Notes: generated by a model from the sequence alone, not told the origin. A stretch of DNA of 64,000 nucleotides from Paenibacillus soyae (GCF_024623455.1 NZ_JANIPJ010000005.1:1-64000), one strand, 5' to 3'; shown: positions 26,550-40,793, numbered from the stretch's first letter. Numbers and translations: made by a program.

Positions 26550-26578
26550 TTGCGAGACAACCGAATTTTGGTTAAAAT
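26550..26578 (+). promoter_or_regulatory. Promoter of the cggR-gap operon
   Basis: TTGCGA (26550-26555), a 17-nt spacer and TAAAAT (26573-26578). The CggR operator begins 6 nt later. Confidence 0.8.
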
Positions 26579-26583
26579 AAGAG

Positions 26584-26619
26584 TGGGACTAAAAAAGAAC
26601 ATGCGGGACATAATCGGTC
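26584..26619 (+). promoter_or_regulatory. CggR operator
   Basis: Two half-sites, TGGGAC (26584) and CGGGAC (26604), are each followed by a 6-nt gap and a second element (AGAA and GGTC). The spacing equals that of the B. subtilis gapA operator (CGGGAC-N6-TGTC-N4, repeated). The second half-site matches best. Binding would block elongation just after the promoter until fructose 1,6-bisphosphate is plentiful. Confidence 0.85.
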
Positions 26620-26645
26620 CCAGTAGACTGATGGAGTGAAGGAAG

Positions 26646-27677
26646 ATGCGACAGCTCATCGAACTGCAGCAGCAGCTTGTGCCGGATCTTCTGGAAGTCA
26701 TGAGGAAACGGTACATGATCCTGCATCAGGTGATGCTTTCGGACACGATCGGACGTCGTACTCTGGCGAACGCGCTGGAGATGACGGAACGGGTGCTGAG
26801 AGCGGAAACCGAATTCCTGAAAGAACAAGGCTTGCTGGAGATTCATTCCGCTGGCATGCGGATCAGCGAGCACGGGCGAACAACGCTGGAGCAGCTCGAG
26901 CCCTTGTACAAATCGATGTTCGGTTTGTCGGAGCTTGAAGAGAAGCTTCGCGCGGCATTCGGACTGAAGCAAGTCCTGATCGTGCAGGGCGACTCCGAGA
27001 CGTCGGTCCAGACGAAGCGGGAGCTTGGACGGGCAGCCTGTCAGGTACTGAGGGCAACGATACGTCCTAGCGACGTTGTCGCCGTAACGGGCGGAACGAC
27101 GCTGTCGCATGTAGCGAATCAGCTCGCGCCGACGGCATCGATGAAGGACATCTGGTTCGTGCCGGCTAGAGGTGGACTGGGCGAAAGCCTGGACTACCAA
27201 GCCAATACGCTGGCTTCTACGATGGCGAAGCGCACAGGCGGACATTACCGGCTTCTCCATGTACCGGATCATCTGGGCGAGGAAGCATTCGCATCGCTCA
27301 TGCAAGAGCCGAACATCAAGGAAATTGTTAGCGTGATCCGGAGCGCGCGCATCGTGGTGCACGGGATCGGCGACGCGATGGTCATGGCTAGGCGAAGGAA
27401 GCTCGAGCATGATGTGGTGGAGGCTATGAAGGCGGACGGGGCGCTTGCGGAGGCTTTCGGTTTTTATTTCGACCGAAGCGGATCCGTCGTTCACAAAATG
27501 CAGACCGTAGGATTACGTCTCGAAGATATTGTGAACACTGAATGTGTTATTGGCGTCGCAGGCGGCGCCGGCAAGGGAGAAGCGATAGCGGCGGTCATGC
27601 GATTCGGCCATAACGACGTGCTCGTGACGGACGAAGCGGCTGCGCTGGAGATCGTGAGCCTGCTGGACCAGCCGTAA
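26646..27677 (+). CDS. cggR: Central glycolytic genes regulator
   Basis: CggR is a SorC/DeoR-type repressor that senses fructose 1,6-bisphosphate. The 343-residue protein has an N-terminal HTH (about residues 20-75, TIGRRTLANALEMTERVLRA) and a sugar-phosphate-binding domain (VAVTGGTTLSHVANQL; GVAGGAGKGEAIAAV). It heads the operon of lower glycolysis genes and its own operator lies just upstream, so it is autoregulated. Confidence 0.95.
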   Translation: MRQLIELQQQLVPDLLEVMRKRYMILHQVMLSDTIGRRTLANALEMTERVLRAETEFLKEQGLLEIHSAGMRISEHGRTTLEQLEPLYKSMFGLSELEEKLRAAFGLKQVLIVQGDSETSVQTKRELGRAACQVLRATIRPSDVVAVTGGTTLSHVANQLAPTASMKDIWFVPARGGLGESLDYQANTLASTMAKRTGGHYRLLHVPDHLGEEAFASLMQEPNIKEIVSVIRSARIVVHGIGDAMVMARRRKLEHDVVEAMKADGALAEAFGFYFDRSGSVVHKMQTVGLRLEDIVNTECVIGVAGGAGKGEAIAAVMRFGHNDVLVTDEAAALEIVSLLDQP

Positions 27678-27761
27678 GTACTTAACGTGAGGCATCATGA
27701 CGCGAAGCGGCAAGATCCGCGGAACGTCTTGAAATATATTTTGCAATACAATAACGCTTAG

Positions 27762-28778
<1,017 letters not shown>

Positions 28779-28966
28779 GGAAAGAAAGCCTATGGGCCGC
28801 GGCTCCTTAAACCGAGCTTCGGCCCTTGGTTTGCGCCCTCGCAGGGCCTGGCCTATGGGCGTTCCTTCCTTCTAGCGGGGAAGGGGCGCCTTTATATGTA
28901 TGTGGATAGGGCAAGAGACATAGAAAAGAGAAACCAGTGAGATCACATTCCCGGGGAGGATTTAAC

Positions 28967-30930
<1,964 letters not shown>

Positions 30931-30931
30931 G

Positions 30932-32470
30932 ATGTCCCGCAAACCGGTAGCACTTATTATTTTGGACGGCTTCGGCCTTCGGAACGACGTGACGGGCAAT
31001 GCTGTCGCGCAAGCGAACAAGCCGAACTACGACCGTTACTGGGCGCAATACCCGCATACGACGCTGACGGCATCCGGCGAAGCGGTCGGTCTGCCTGAAG
31101 GGCAGATGGGCAACTCCGAAGTCGGCCATCTGAACATCGGCGCGGGCCGCATCGTCTATCAGGATCTGACCCGCATCAGCAAATCGATTCGCGAAGGCGA
31201 GTTCTTCGAGAACGAGACGCTGCTTGCGGCCGTGAACCACGTGAAGTCGAGAGGCAAGAAGCTGCACCTGTACGGACTGCTGTCCGACGGCGGCGTGCAC
31301 AGCCATATTGCACACTTGTTCGCTTTGCTTGAGCTGGCGAAGAAGGAAGGGCTGACGGACGTCTACGTTCATGCGTTCCTCGACGGACGCGACGTTTCTC
31401 CTGACAGCGCGAAGGGCTATGTCGAGCAGCTTCAAGCGAAGATCGAGGAGCTGGGCGTAGGCCGCATCGCGACGGTGCAAGGCCGCTACTATGCGATGGA
31501 CCGCGACAAGCGCTGGGAGCGCACGGAGAAGTCGTACCGCGCGATGGTGTACGGAGAAGGACCTCAGTACGTGGATCCGGTGAAGGCGGTCGAGGAGTCG
31601 TACGAGAAATCGGTATATGACGAATTCGTTATGCCGACGGTCATCGTAGGCGGCGACGGCAAGCCGGTAGGACTCGTGGAATCGGAGGACGCGGTCGTGT
31701 TCTTCAACTTCCGCCCGGACCGCGCGATTCAGCTGTCCCAAGTGTTCACGAACGAGGATTTCCGCGGCTTCGACCGCGGCGCGAACCATCCGGTAGGCTT
31801 GCACTTCGTCTGCCTGACGCTCTTCAGCGAATCCGTTGGCGGTTACGTCGCCTACTCGCCGAAAAATCTCGACAACACGCTTGGCGAGGTGCTCGCGCAG
31901 AACGGCAAGACGCAGCTTCGCACGGCGGAGACCGAGAAGTATCCTCACGTGACGTTCTTCTTCAGCGGCGGGCGGGATAAGGAGCTGCCGGGCGAGACTC
32001 GCGTGCTGATCAATTCGCCGAAGGTCGCGACTTACGACCTGCAGCCGGAGATGAGCGCTTACGAACTTGCGGCATCCACGGTGAAGGAGATCGAGGCGGA
32101 TAAGCACGACGCGATCATCCTGAACTTCGCGAACCCGGACATGGTCGGCCACTCCGGCATGCTGGAGCCGACGATCAAAGCGGTCGAAGCGACGGACGAA
32201 TGCCTCGGCCAAGTGGTGGAAGCAGTACTTGCCAAAGGCGGCGTCTGCATCATCACGGCGGACCATGGCAATGCTGACATGGTGTTCGACGAGAACGGCC
32301 GTCCTCATACCGCGCATACGACGAACCCGGTTCCTTTCATCGTGACGAGAGAAGGCGCTTCGCTCCGCGAAGGCGGCATTCTGGCGGACATCGCGCCGAC
32401 GATGCTGGACCTGCTCGGACTGGCGAAGCCGGAAGAGATGACAGGCTCGACATTGCTTGGTCAGAAATAG
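30932..32470 (+). CDS. gpmI: 2,3-bisphosphoglycerate-independent phosphoglycerate mutase
   Basis: It interconverts 3- and 2-phosphoglycerate using two Mn ions. The 512-residue protein has the metal ligands LDGFG (Asp12), the phosphorylated Ser in [12 protein letters not shown] and the C-terminal [14 protein letters not shown]. It follows tpiA with almost no spacer. Confidence 0.97.
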   Translation: MSRKPVALIILDGFGLRNDVTGNAVAQANKPNYDRYWAQYPHTTLTASGEAVGLPEGQMGNSEVGHLNIGAGRIVYQDLTRISKSIREGEFFENETLLAAVNHVKSRGKKLHLYGLLSDGGVHSHIAHLFALLELAKKEGLTDVYVHAFLDGRDVSPDSAKGYVEQLQAKIEELGVGRIATVQGRYYAMDRDKRWERTEKSYRAMVYGEGPQYVDPVKAVEESYEKSVYDEFVMPTVIVGGDGKPVGLVESEDAVVFFNFRPDRAIQLSQVFTNEDFRGFDRGANHPVGLHFVCLTLFSESVGGYVAYSPKNLDNTLGEVLAQNGKTQLRTAETEKYPHVTFFFSGGRDKELPGETRVLINSPKVATYDLQPEMSAYELAASTVKEIEADKHDAIILNFANPDMVGHSGMLEPTIKAVEATDECLGQVVEAVLAKGGVCIITADHGNADMVFDENGRPHTAHTTNPVPFIVTREGASLREGGILADIAPTMLDLLGLAKPEEMTGSTLLGQK

Positions 32471-32510
32471 TAGACTAAGGATTAGGGTATTTTTTAAATC
32501 AGGAAAATAA

Positions 32511-33818
<1,308 letters not shown>

Positions 33819-33847
33819 GCTCTGGCAGCTTGGCTGCAAAACATAAG

Positions 33848-33884
33848 AAAGAGCATGTCCGTCTGGCGGGCATGCTCTTTTTTT
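33848..33884 (+). terminator. Terminator of the glycolytic operon
   Basis: AAAGAGCATGTCC pairs with GGGCATGCTCTTT (one G-T pair), followed by TTTT. Confidence 0.93.
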
Positions 33885-33906
33885 GCGCTTGAATGGCTTG
33901 CTTCGC

Positions 33907-34569
33907 TTAAGGCTTCGGCCTTTCGCTCTCCAGATACTGGCGCATCGCGGTCATATTCTCTCTAGAAACGCCTGCAACGTATCCGGGGCCGAGGAGCGTC
34001 ATCTGCGCCAGGAAGAGGGCCATCTCCTTCGGAGGCGTCTTCATCCCGCTCTCCAGCCAGTTCTGGATGACGCCGAGATGCGCGGAGCTGACGTAAGCGG
34101 TCAAATATTCGGCGGGCACCAGCAGCTCTCCGCCGATCGTCTTCAGAATGGGGAGCGAGCGTTCCCGTATGACTTCCTTCAGCTTCTTCTGGAAGGAAGG
34201 GTCACCCTTTGGACCGAGAACAACCCTCATAAAGTCGGCATTTTCCTGCAGCAGCTCGAACAGCTTCTCCACGAAAGGCAGCAGCGTCCATTCGCTCACT
34301 TGCTTGTTGTAATTAGTGGCGACCCTGAGGAAGCTGGAGGCCGCGAGCGCCGAAATTTCGGCGATCAGCTCCGCTTCGCTCTGCTCCAGCAGATCGTATT
34401 TATCCTTGTAATGAAGATAGAACGTACCCCGGTTAATGTCGGCGCGCGCAGTCAAGTCTTTGACCGTAATGCCATCGAAGCCTTTCTCTTCCATCAGCTC
34501 CGTCAAAGCGTCGCGAATCATTCTCTTCGTCCGCGAGACCCGGCGGTCCACCGCTTGTTCATCCATCAT
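33907..34569 (-). CDS. TetR/AcrR-family transcriptional regulator
   Basis: The 220-residue protein has an N-terminal TetR HTH (about residues 12-55, ALTELMEEKGFDGITVKDLT followed by INRGTFYLHYKDKYDLL). The ATG at 34569 follows GGGAGG; longer in-frame starts run into the divergent promoter. It probably represses the divergent membrane-protein gene at 34736, a common pairing for YhgE/Pip proteins. Ligand unknown. Confidence 0.87.
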   Translation of the reverse strand: MMDEQAVDRRVSRTKRMIRDALTELMEEKGFDGITVKDLTARADINRGTFYLHYKDKYDLLEQSEAELIAEISALAASSFLRVATNYNKQVSEWTLLPFVEKLFELLQENADFMRVVLGPKGDPSFQKKLKEVIRERSLPILKTIGGELLVPAEYLTAYVSSAHLGVIQNWLESGMKTPPKEMALFLAQMTLLGPGYVAGVSRENMTAMRQYLESERPKP

Positions 34570-34649
34570 GTCCAGCCTCCCGTTGCGTATCCGAATAGAC
34601 AGAAATCGAAGGTGTGTCGCGTAAACGGCATATCGTCCATTACTGATTA

Positions 34650-34677
34650 TTGAGTTTGCTTTATATCCGATTATAAT
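34650..34677 (+). promoter_or_regulatory. Promoter of the YhgE-like gene
   Basis: TTGAGT (34650-34655), a 16-nt spacer and TATAAT (34672-34677). Downstream, TGAAC and GTTCA form an inverted pair (about 34685-34711) that could be the TetR-family operator. Confidence 0.75.
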
Positions 34678-34735
34678 GGACATTGTGAACGTTAATCAAC
34701 ACCTTGTTCATTAAATAGGAGGAGAGTGTCTGACT

Positions 34736-35938
34736 ATGTCCTTATTCAAAAACAAGCTGCTATTGGCGTCGCCGGTCATCGCGCTGCTGGTCGTCTTTAT
34801 TTTTTCGCTTACGCTGTTTCCTGCGGCAACCATGAAGCCTGCCGATTTGCCGATCGCGATCGTCAACCAGGATGATGGGGCCGATCTGCCTGACGGCTCG
34901 AAGGCTGCCATGGGCGATGTTATCGTGAAGCAGGTGATGCAGGGAGCAGCTGGCTCAGGAAGTGACTCGGCTTCGCCGGTCAAATGGGTGGAAGCCGGCA
35001 GCCTCGACGAAGTGCGGGAAGGCTTGAACGAGCAGCGGTATTATGCGGCTCTAGTCATACCGGCCGACTTCAGTAAGAAGCAGGCAACCCTTCGGACGCC
35101 CGAGCCGCAATCGCCAGAATTGGAAGTGCTCGTGAATCAAGGGATGAACGCGACGGCGGCTTCCATCGTGACGCAAATGGCGAATGGCATGATCGGATCG
35201 ATGAACAAGATGATAAGCGCGCAGCTGATCGGCGAGCTGGAGGGCGCCGGCGCCATGCTGACACCGAAGCAAGCGGCGGTGCTTGCGGCTCCGATTGCCA
35301 GCAAAGTAACGAATGTTAACGAATTTGGGGCTAACGCGGCAAGAGGCAATGCACCGGTATCGCTGTTCCAGCCGATCTGGATGGCGAGCATCGCGGGGGC
35401 GGCTATTACAACGCTGGTCGTTGGCAAAGCGGTATTAAGCGCGGGAGCGAACCGAGGCGAGAAGCTGAAAGCAAGGCTGGCTCAATTGGGCATCGGCGTC
35501 GTTATCGCCCTGCTGGCGGGCTTCTGCATGGCGTGGATTGCGGACGGCATGCTTGATTTGAACGTGCCGAGCATCGCGGACACGGGGCTGTTCCTGTCTT
35601 TAACGGTACTTGCATTTTTCCTGATGATTGCCGCGGTTCTGAGCTGGACGGGAATAAGGGGCATCGTGCTGTTTGTCCTGCTGCTGTTTTTCGGAGCGCC
35701 TCTGCTTTCCCTGCCCCCGGAATTCATGAACGGCTTCTACCGCGATTGGATCCATTCTTGGCTTCCGATGCGCTTCATGGTGGAAGGCTTGAGAGAGCTG
35801 TTCTTCTTCGGCCAAAGCTTCAGCCTAAGCGGGCCGGCGCTCGTGCTTGCAAGCATAGCGGGAGTAAGTTTGGTCGTGCTGCTGCTATCGGTGATGAAGC
35901 CGTCGCCGGCAAAGGCGCAAGCAAAAGGTATTGCTTGA
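34736..35938 (+). CDS. YhgE/Pip-like (ABC-2 type) membrane protein
   Basis: The 400-residue protein has one membrane segment near residues 10-30, an extracellular part (PIAIVNQDDGADLPDG motif typical of the family, about 35-210), then five or so membrane segments to the end. Relatives include YhgE, phage-infection protein Pip and ABC-2 export permeases. No ATPase is adjacent. GAGGAGAG precedes the ATG. The role may be in envelope export or toxin secretion, but nothing here fixes it. Confidence 0.75.
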   Translation: MSLFKNKLLLASPVIALLVVFIFSLTLFPAATMKPADLPIAIVNQDDGADLPDGSKAAMGDVIVKQVMQGAAGSGSDSASPVKWVEAGSLDEVREGLNEQRYYAALVIPADFSKKQATLRTPEPQSPELEVLVNQGMNATAASIVTQMANGMIGSMNKMISAQLIGELEGAGAMLTPKQAAVLAAPIASKVTNVNEFGANAARGNAPVSLFQPIWMASIAGAAITTLVVGKAVLSAGANRGEKLKARLAQLGIGVVIALLAGFCMAWIADGMLDLNVPSIADTGLFLSLTVLAFFLMIAAVLSWTGIRGIVLFVLLLFFGAPLLSLPPEFMNGFYRDWIHSWLPMRFMVEGLRELFFFGQSFSLSGPALVLASIAGVSLVVLLLSVMKPSPAKAQAKGIA

Positions 35939-35949
35939 TGAAGTCTAAC

Positions 35950-35989
35950 GGTTCGCGGGCGCGGTTGGCGTTCGCGAACCTTCTTTTTT
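35950..35989 (+). terminator. Terminator after the YhgE-like gene
   Basis: GGTTCGCG (35950) pairs with CGCGAACC (35973), followed by TTCTTTTTT. Confidence 0.9.
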
Positions 35990-36041
35990 GTTATATTAAT
36001 GATTAATAGATTAAAAGAGGGCTTGAAAGGATGTGTGCCAG

Positions 36042-36740
36042 ATGATTCTGGAAGTAATCGCCATACGCCGCGAGGATGTAGAAATAGCTTATGAGGGCGG
36101 AGCGGACCGCATCGAGCTGGTCAGCGGGATCGCGGAGGGCGGCTTGACGCCGAGCATCGGCCTCGTGGAGGCGGCGGTGAAGGCTTCGCCGCTGCCCGTG
36201 AACGTCATGGTGAGGCCGCACAGTCAATCCTTCTGCTACAGTAAGGCCGATATCGCCATCATGCTGCGGGATATTGAGGCGATTCGGGAAGCGGGAGCGG
36301 CGGGCATTGTTTTGGGCGCATTGAATGATGGCGGCGGAATTGATCATGATGCGGTGAGCAGGCTGCTGGACGCGGCGGAAGGGCTTGACGTGACGTTTCA
36401 CCGCGCTTTCGATGAAACGGCCGACATGAATGCGGCTATGCGGGAGCTGGCGCGTTATCCGCAGATTCGGCGGGTATTGACGGCTGGCGGCTTGGAGCCG
36501 GCGCCGCAAGCGGCAGCCAAGCTAGGCATGCTTCGGAAGACGGCGGAGGAAGCGGGCATGATCATAATGGGCGGATACGGACTGCATGCGGGGAATATCG
36601 GTCTTTTTGTCAGGGAGACAGGGATCAGGGAAGTGCATGTCGGCTCCGGCGCAAGACGGGCAAGGAGCTTCCAAGAGCCTTTATTGGCAGAGGAAGTGAA
36701 GCGGATCCGGACGATCCTGGATACGGCCGAACCGCGGTAA
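36042..36740 (+). CDS. cutC: CutC family protein
   Basis: The 232-residue TIM-barrel protein shows CutC segments EGGADRIELVSGIAEGGLTPS, MVRPHSQSFCYS, VTFHRAFDE and HVGSGAR. CutC was named for copper tolerance in E. coli, but its biochemical role is disputed. The ATG at 36042 is 11 nt after GAAAGG; a GTG at 36033 would be too close. It stands alone between terminator and promoter. Confidence 0.85.
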   Translation: MILEVIAIRREDVEIAYEGGADRIELVSGIAEGGLTPSIGLVEAAVKASPLPVNVMVRPHSQSFCYSKADIAIMLRDIEAIREAGAAGIVLGALNDGGGIDHDAVSRLLDAAEGLDVTFHRAFDETADMNAAMRELARYPQIRRVLTAGGLEPAPQAAAKLGMLRKTAEEAGMIIMGGYGLHAGNIGLFVRETGIREVHVGSGARRARSFQEPLLAEEVKRIRTILDTAEPR

Positions 36741-36823
36741 AGCGGACTTGCGCATCCATCCTTTCGTAAAGGCCCATAATGAGTGGACTGAGTGGGCGCC
36801 GACCGGGAAAACCGCCTGTCCTA

Positions 36824-36852
36824 TTGTAAATGACAAGCTAGTATGCTATTAT
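36824..36852 (+). promoter_or_regulatory. Promoter of secG
   Basis: TTGTAA (36824-36829), a 17-nt spacer and TATTAT (36847-36852), with an extended TG one base before the -10 box. Confidence 0.8.
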
Positions 36853-36896
36853 CAGGTTATGTGTTTTTACGAGCGGTTACGCTGGAGGTGGATTGA

Positions 36897-37133
36897 ATGG
36901 AAGTCACATTGAAGATCCTGCTTGTATTGTTCTCGATCGGATTGATCGCGGTCGTATTGCTTCAGAAGGGCAAGAGCGCTGGATTGTCCGGTGCGATTAC
37001 GGGCGGTGCGGAGCATTTGTTCGGCAAGCAGAAAGCGCGTGGTCTGGACCTGTTCCTACAGCGTCTGACGGTAGCTTTCGCGGTTGGATTCTTTGTGTTA
37101 TCCCTGGTGGTATCCTATTTCGTCCAACCTTAA
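36897..37133 (+). CDS. secG: Preprotein translocase subunit SecG
   Basis: SecG is a small partner of SecYE. The 78-residue protein has two membrane helices (about 3-22 and 55-74) joined by the conserved loop [25 protein letters not shown] precedes the ATG. It lies upstream of rnr and smpB as in B. subtilis. Confidence 0.95.
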   Translation: MEVTLKILLVLFSIGLIAVVLLQKGKSAGLSGAITGGAEHLFGKQKARGLDLFLQRLTVAFAVGFFVLSLVVSYFVQP

Positions 37134-37151
37134 TGACGTATTTCGATGAAG

Positions 37152-37180
37152 AGCGAGGCCTTGTGCCCTCGCTTTTTTTG
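37152..37180 (+). terminator. Terminator after secG
   Basis: AGCGAGG pairs with CCTCGCT, followed by a long T run. Confidence 0.9.
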
Positions 37181-37297
37181 TTTTTTTCGGAGTTTTGGGA
37201 TTGAGGGATGGCAATTCGTGTATACTACATGGTATATGGCAATCTATCAACCGTCTGAGAGAGTTCATCAACGGGCGGTTCTTGAGGAGATTAGAGT

Positions 37298-40189
37298 ATG
37301 GAGAATCGCGAGCAGGAATTGCTGGATTTCATGAGAGAAACGGCGTATAAGCCTATGACATACCAGGAGCTGGAGACGAACCTCGGCATCGAGGGCGCGG
37401 CGGAGTTCAAGGAATTCTTGAAGCTGCTCAACAAGCTGGAGGAAGAGGGCAAAATCATCCGCACCCGCAACGAACGCTACGGCGTACCGGAGCGGATGAA
37501 TTTGCTGCGCGGCAAGCTGCAGGCCCATGCCAAAGGCTTCGCCTTCCTGCTGCCTGACGAGAAGGATCATCCGGACGTCTATATTCACGCCAACGACTTG
37601 AAGAGCGCGATGAACGGAGACATCGTGCTCGTGCGCATCACGTCGCAGAGCGAAGGCGGCGGCCGCATGGAAGGCGAGGTCGTCCGGATTGTCCAACGCG
37701 CCGTCACGCAAATCGTGGGCACATTCGAGAATCACGAAGCGTACGGCTTCGTCATTCCGGACGACAAGCGGATTAACCGGGATATTTTTATTCCGAAGGG
37801 CGGGTTCCAGGGTGCGGTGACCGGCCAGAAAGTCGTGGCGCGGATCGTCGTCTATCCGGAAGGGCGCAGCGCGGCCGAGGGCGAAATTCTTGAAATTCTG
37901 GGCCACAAAAACGACCCGGGCGTCGACATCCTCTCCATTATCCGCAAGCATCAGCTTCCGGAGGGCTTCCCGGATGAGGTGATGGCGGAAGCGGAGGCGG
38001 CTCCCGATACGATTACGGAAGAAGAGATCGTGGAACAGGGACGCCGCGACCTGCGCGAAGAGGTGATCGTCACAATCGACGGCGAGGACGCCAAGGATTT
38101 GGACGACGCCGTCCATGTGAAGATACTGGAGAACGGCAATTACCTGCTTGGCGTGCATATCGCGGACGTCGGGTATTATGTGCGGGAGAGATCCGCGCTG
38201 GATCAAGAGGCGTTCCGCAGAGGCTGCAGCGTCTACCTGACCGACCGCGTCATTCCGATGCTTCCGCATAGGCTGTCGAACGGGATCTGCTCGCTGAATC
38301 CGCAGGTGGACCGGCTGACGTTGTCCTGCCACATGGAGTTCGACGCGAAGACGCTGAAGCGCGTTCGTCACGACATCTTCACGAGCGTCATCCGGACGAA
38401 GGAACGCATGACGTATACGAACGTGCGCCGCATTCTGACGGCTACGGAAGAAGAGCCGGAGACGGAGCTGAAGGAGCGTTACGCCGAGCTCATTCCGATG
38501 TTCGAGCTGATGGAGAAGCTGGCGATGCGCCTGCGCGCGAAGAGGATGAAGCGCGGGGCGATCGACTTCGACTTCCAGGAGTCGAAGATCATCGTCGACG
38601 AGAACGGCAAGGCGGTCGATATCGTGAAGCGGGAGCGTTCCGTCGCGGAGCAGATCATCGAGGAGTTCATGCTCGTCGCCAACGAGACGGTAGCGGAGCA
38701 CTTCCATTGGCTGCGCGTGCCGTTCCTGTACCGGATCCATGAGGATCCGGATCAAGATAAGCTGTTGACATTTATGCAGTTCGCGGCGAACTTCGGCTAC
38801 GTCGTGAAGGGCGGCAAAGGGAACTCCGTGCATCCGCGAGCGCTGCAGACGCTGCTGGAGGAAATTCAGGGCACGAAGGAAGCGACGGTCATCTCGACGA
38901 TGATGCTTCGTTCGATGAAGCAGGCCAAATACGACGCCGAGAGCCTCGGCCACTTCGGCTTGGCGGCGGAGTTCTATTCGCACTTCACGTCGCCGATCCG
39001 ACGATATCCCGATCTCGTCATTCATCGCGTCATTCGCGAGGTGCTCGAGGGCGGCGGCACATTGACGGAAGCGCGGCATGAAGCGCTGACGGCCCGTATG
39101 CCGGACATCGCGCAGCATTCGTCGGAGCGGGAGCGCGTGGCGGTTGACGCGGAGCGGGATACGGATAAGCTGAAGAAATGCGAATACATGCTGGATAAGG
39201 TCGGCGAAGAATTCGACGGCATCGTCAGCAGCGTCACGAGCTTCGGCATGTTCATCGAGCTGGAGAACTCGGTGGAAGGGCTTATTCGCCTCAGCGACAT
39301 GAACGACGATTATTACCACTTCCACGAGCTTCACATGGTGCTGATCGGCGAGAGAACGTCGAAGGTATACCGCATCGGCGACGAAGTGAAAATTCGCGTC
39401 TCCCGCGTCGACATGGACGAATACAATATCGACTTCGAGATGGTCGACATGAAGCCGCGCGGCAGCTATAAAGGCGTGGCCGACTCAGGCTTCGGCGCGG
39501 GAGGACCGCGCAAAAAAGGCGGCTACGGCAAACGCGGAGGCGATCGCGGCGCGGCAGGCGGCGGCGGACGCTCCGGCGGCCGAGGAGATCGTGACAGCGG
39601 CGCGCGCGGCGGCAGAGGCGGCGGCCAAGGAGGCGCAGGCGGCCGCGCAGGAGCCGGCGGAGCAAGCGGCGGCGGCAACGCGAGTAGCAACGCGGGCGGA
39701 GGTCGACGCGGGAAGTTTAAACGCGGAGGTCCCGAGGGCCCGCCTGCCGGAGGCACGGGGAACCCGTGGCAGCGAGGCGTGGATCCGCTTGACGACAGCT
39801 CTGCCGCGCATGGAGACGACGGCTGGATCGATCAGCGAGCGGCCGAGCTAGAAGCGGAAGGCAAACCGCGCATCGATATGTGGGGCTTGCCGATCCGCAG
39901 CAATGGCGGAGGTGGAGAAGGACGCGGCGGAAGCAGAGGCGGCTCCAGAGAGCGCGGCGGTGACGGCAGAGGTCAAGGAGGCCGTTCCGATGGCCCTGGT
40001 GGAGGCAAGAAGGGCGGCGGCGGTGGCGGGCGCCGGAAGAAAGCGACGACGAGCGGCGTATTTAATCCGGGCGCGTCGGGCGTTGCCGTAACCGGCTCGG
40101 AAGGCGAAGGCAAGAAAAAGAAGAAGCGCAAGAAAAAAGGCGATCTGAACAACGCGACAGCTGCTTTTGTCCGCAAAAAAAAGAAGTAG
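37298..40189 (+). CDS. rnr: Ribonuclease R with long Gly/Arg/Lys-rich tail
   Basis: RNase R degrades structured RNA 3' to 5' and works with tmRNA, encoded 1.4 kb downstream. The 963-residue protein has an N-terminal helical domain, cold-shock domains (about 70-230), the RNB core with [14 protein letters not shown] (catalytic Asp residues, near 262-275) and an S1 domain (about 636-718). Residues from about 720 to the end form a tail of some 240 residues. It is rich in GGR/RGG runs, interrupted by a less biased block near 815-875 ([12 protein letters not shown]) and ending in Lys clusters. Bacterial RNase R is usually about 750-820 residues. GAGGAG precedes the ATG; a hairpin (AACCG 37249/CGGTT 37276) lies just upstream. 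Confidence 0.95.
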   Translation: MENREQELLDFMRETAYKPMTYQELETNLGIEGAAEFKEFLKLLNKLEEEGKIIRTRNERYGVPERMNLLRGKLQAHAKGFAFLLPDEKDHPDVYIHANDLKSAMNGDIVLVRITSQSEGGGRMEGEVVRIVQRAVTQIVGTFENHEAYGFVIPDDKRINRDIFIPKGGFQGAVTGQKVVARIVVYPEGRSAAEGEILEILGHKNDPGVDILSIIRKHQLPEGFPDEVMAEAEAAPDTITEEEIVEQGRRDLREEVIVTIDGEDAKDLDDAVHVKILENGNYLLGVHIADVGYYVRERSALDQEAFRRGCSVYLTDRVIPMLPHRLSNGICSLNPQVDRLTLSCHMEFDAKTLKRVRHDIFTSVIRTKERMTYTNVRRILTATEEEPETELKERYAELIPMFELMEKLAMRLRAKRMKRGAIDFDFQESKIIVDENGKAVDIVKRERSVAEQIIEEFMLVANETVAEHFHWLRVPFLYRIHEDPDQDKLLTFMQFAANFGYVVKGGKGNSVHPRALQTLLEEIQGTKEATVISTMMLRSMKQAKYDAESLGHFGLAAEFYSHFTSPIRRYPDLVIHRVIREVLEGGGTLTEARHEALTARMPDIAQHSSERERVAVDAERDTDKLKKCEYMLDKVGEEFDGIVSSVTSFGMFIELENSVEGLIRLSDMNDDYYHFHELHMVLIGERTSKVYRIGDEVKIRVSRVDMDEYNIDFEMVDMKPRGSYKGVADSGFGAGGPRKKGGYGKRGGDRGAAGGGGRSGGRGDRDSGARGGRGGGQGGAGGRAGAGGASGGGNASSNAGGGRRGKFKRGGPEGPPAGGTGNPWQRGVDPLDDSSAAHGDDGWIDQRAAELEAEGKPRIDMWGLPIRSNGGGGEGRGGSRGGSRERGGDGRGQGGRSDGPGGGKKGGGGGGRRKKATTSGVFNPGASGVAVTGSEGEGKKKKKRKKKGDLNNATAAFVRKKKK

Positions 40190-40298
40190 GCGGCCGTACG
40201 CAATAGGAAATCAGAGGCGGTACTTCCCATCGTCAAGCAAGAATGAATGGAAGTACCGTCATCTGGACATACTGGGAAAATATATTTAGGCTTGTCGC

Positions 40299-40327
40299 TT
40301 GCTTTTTGACGGCCAGAATAGTATAGT
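40299..40327 (+). promoter_or_regulatory. Promoter of the cold-shock gene
   Basis: TTGCTT (40299-40304), a 17-nt spacer and TATAGT (40322-40327). The start near 40334 gives a leader of about 135 nt. Between rnr and here is only a 10-bp hairpin (CGGTACTTCC 40218/GGAAGTACCG 40249) without a T run. Confidence 0.65.
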
Positions 40328-40355
40328 GAAGTTAATCGGATATGATGTACCTGCA

Positions 40356-40419
40356 TTCACATTTTGAAAAGGGTATCATTGGATTATGACACCTTTCTCA
40401 ATGTGTGAATTTTTTGTTT
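40356..40419 (+). promoter_or_regulatory. Terminator-like hairpin in the csp leader
   Basis: TTCACA (40356) pairs with TGTGAA (40404). Inside, AAAGGGT-ATCA pairs imperfectly with TGAC-ACCTTT. A TTTTTTGTTT run follows. It lies downstream of the promoter and upstream of the coding region, so it could attenuate or respond to temperature. Confidence 0.55.
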
Positions 40420-40467
40420 AAAGACAAGAGGCGCATATTAATTTAATTTTTTTGGAGGTAATTCCAC

Positions 40468-40668
40468 ATGCAACAAGGTACAGTTAAATGGTTCAACGCT
40501 GAGAAAGGTTTCGGCTTCATCGAAGTTGAAGGCGGCAACGATGTATTCGTACACTTCTCCGCAATCGTTGGCGAAGGCTTCAAGACTCTTGAAGAAGGCC
40601 AACGCGTTGAGTTCAACGTTGTTCAAGGCAACCGCGGACCACAAGCTGAAAACGTAGTTAAGCTGTAA
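40468..40668 (+). CDS. Cold shock protein
   Basis: The 66-residue single cold-shock domain protein binds single-stranded RNA and DNA as a chaperone. RNP1 is KGFGFIEV (residues 13-20) and RNP2 is [16 protein letters not shown] precedes the ATG. The long AT-rich leader is usual for cold-shock genes. Confidence 0.95.
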   Translation: MQQGTVKWFNAEKGFGFIEVEGGNDVFVHFSAIVGEGFKTLEEGQRVEFNVVQGNRGPQAENVVKL

Positions 40669-40687
40669 TAGCTTAATTTAACGAAAG

Positions 40688-40722
40688 AGACCGTTCCGGC
40701 ATCGCGCCGGGACGGTCTTTTG
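40688..40722 (+). terminator. Terminator after the cold-shock gene
   Basis: AGACCGTTCCGGC (40688) pairs with GCCGGGACGGTCT (40706), followed by TTTT. Confidence 0.93.
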
Positions 40723-40793
40723 CTGTCTGTGGTATAGCCTCGGCTTCATACGAGGCGAGAATGGTTTAAGATGAAGTGTACGCCCCCGAGTTG

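Noticed and set aside
26353..26580. Open frame over tRNA-Arg
   Set aside because: It translates the antisense of the tRNA and the cggR promoter region; it is not a gene.
37268..39334. 688-codon open frame on the minus strand
   Set aside because: Antisense to rnr, with the same Arg/His/Leu-rich composition and no ribosome binding site or family motif.
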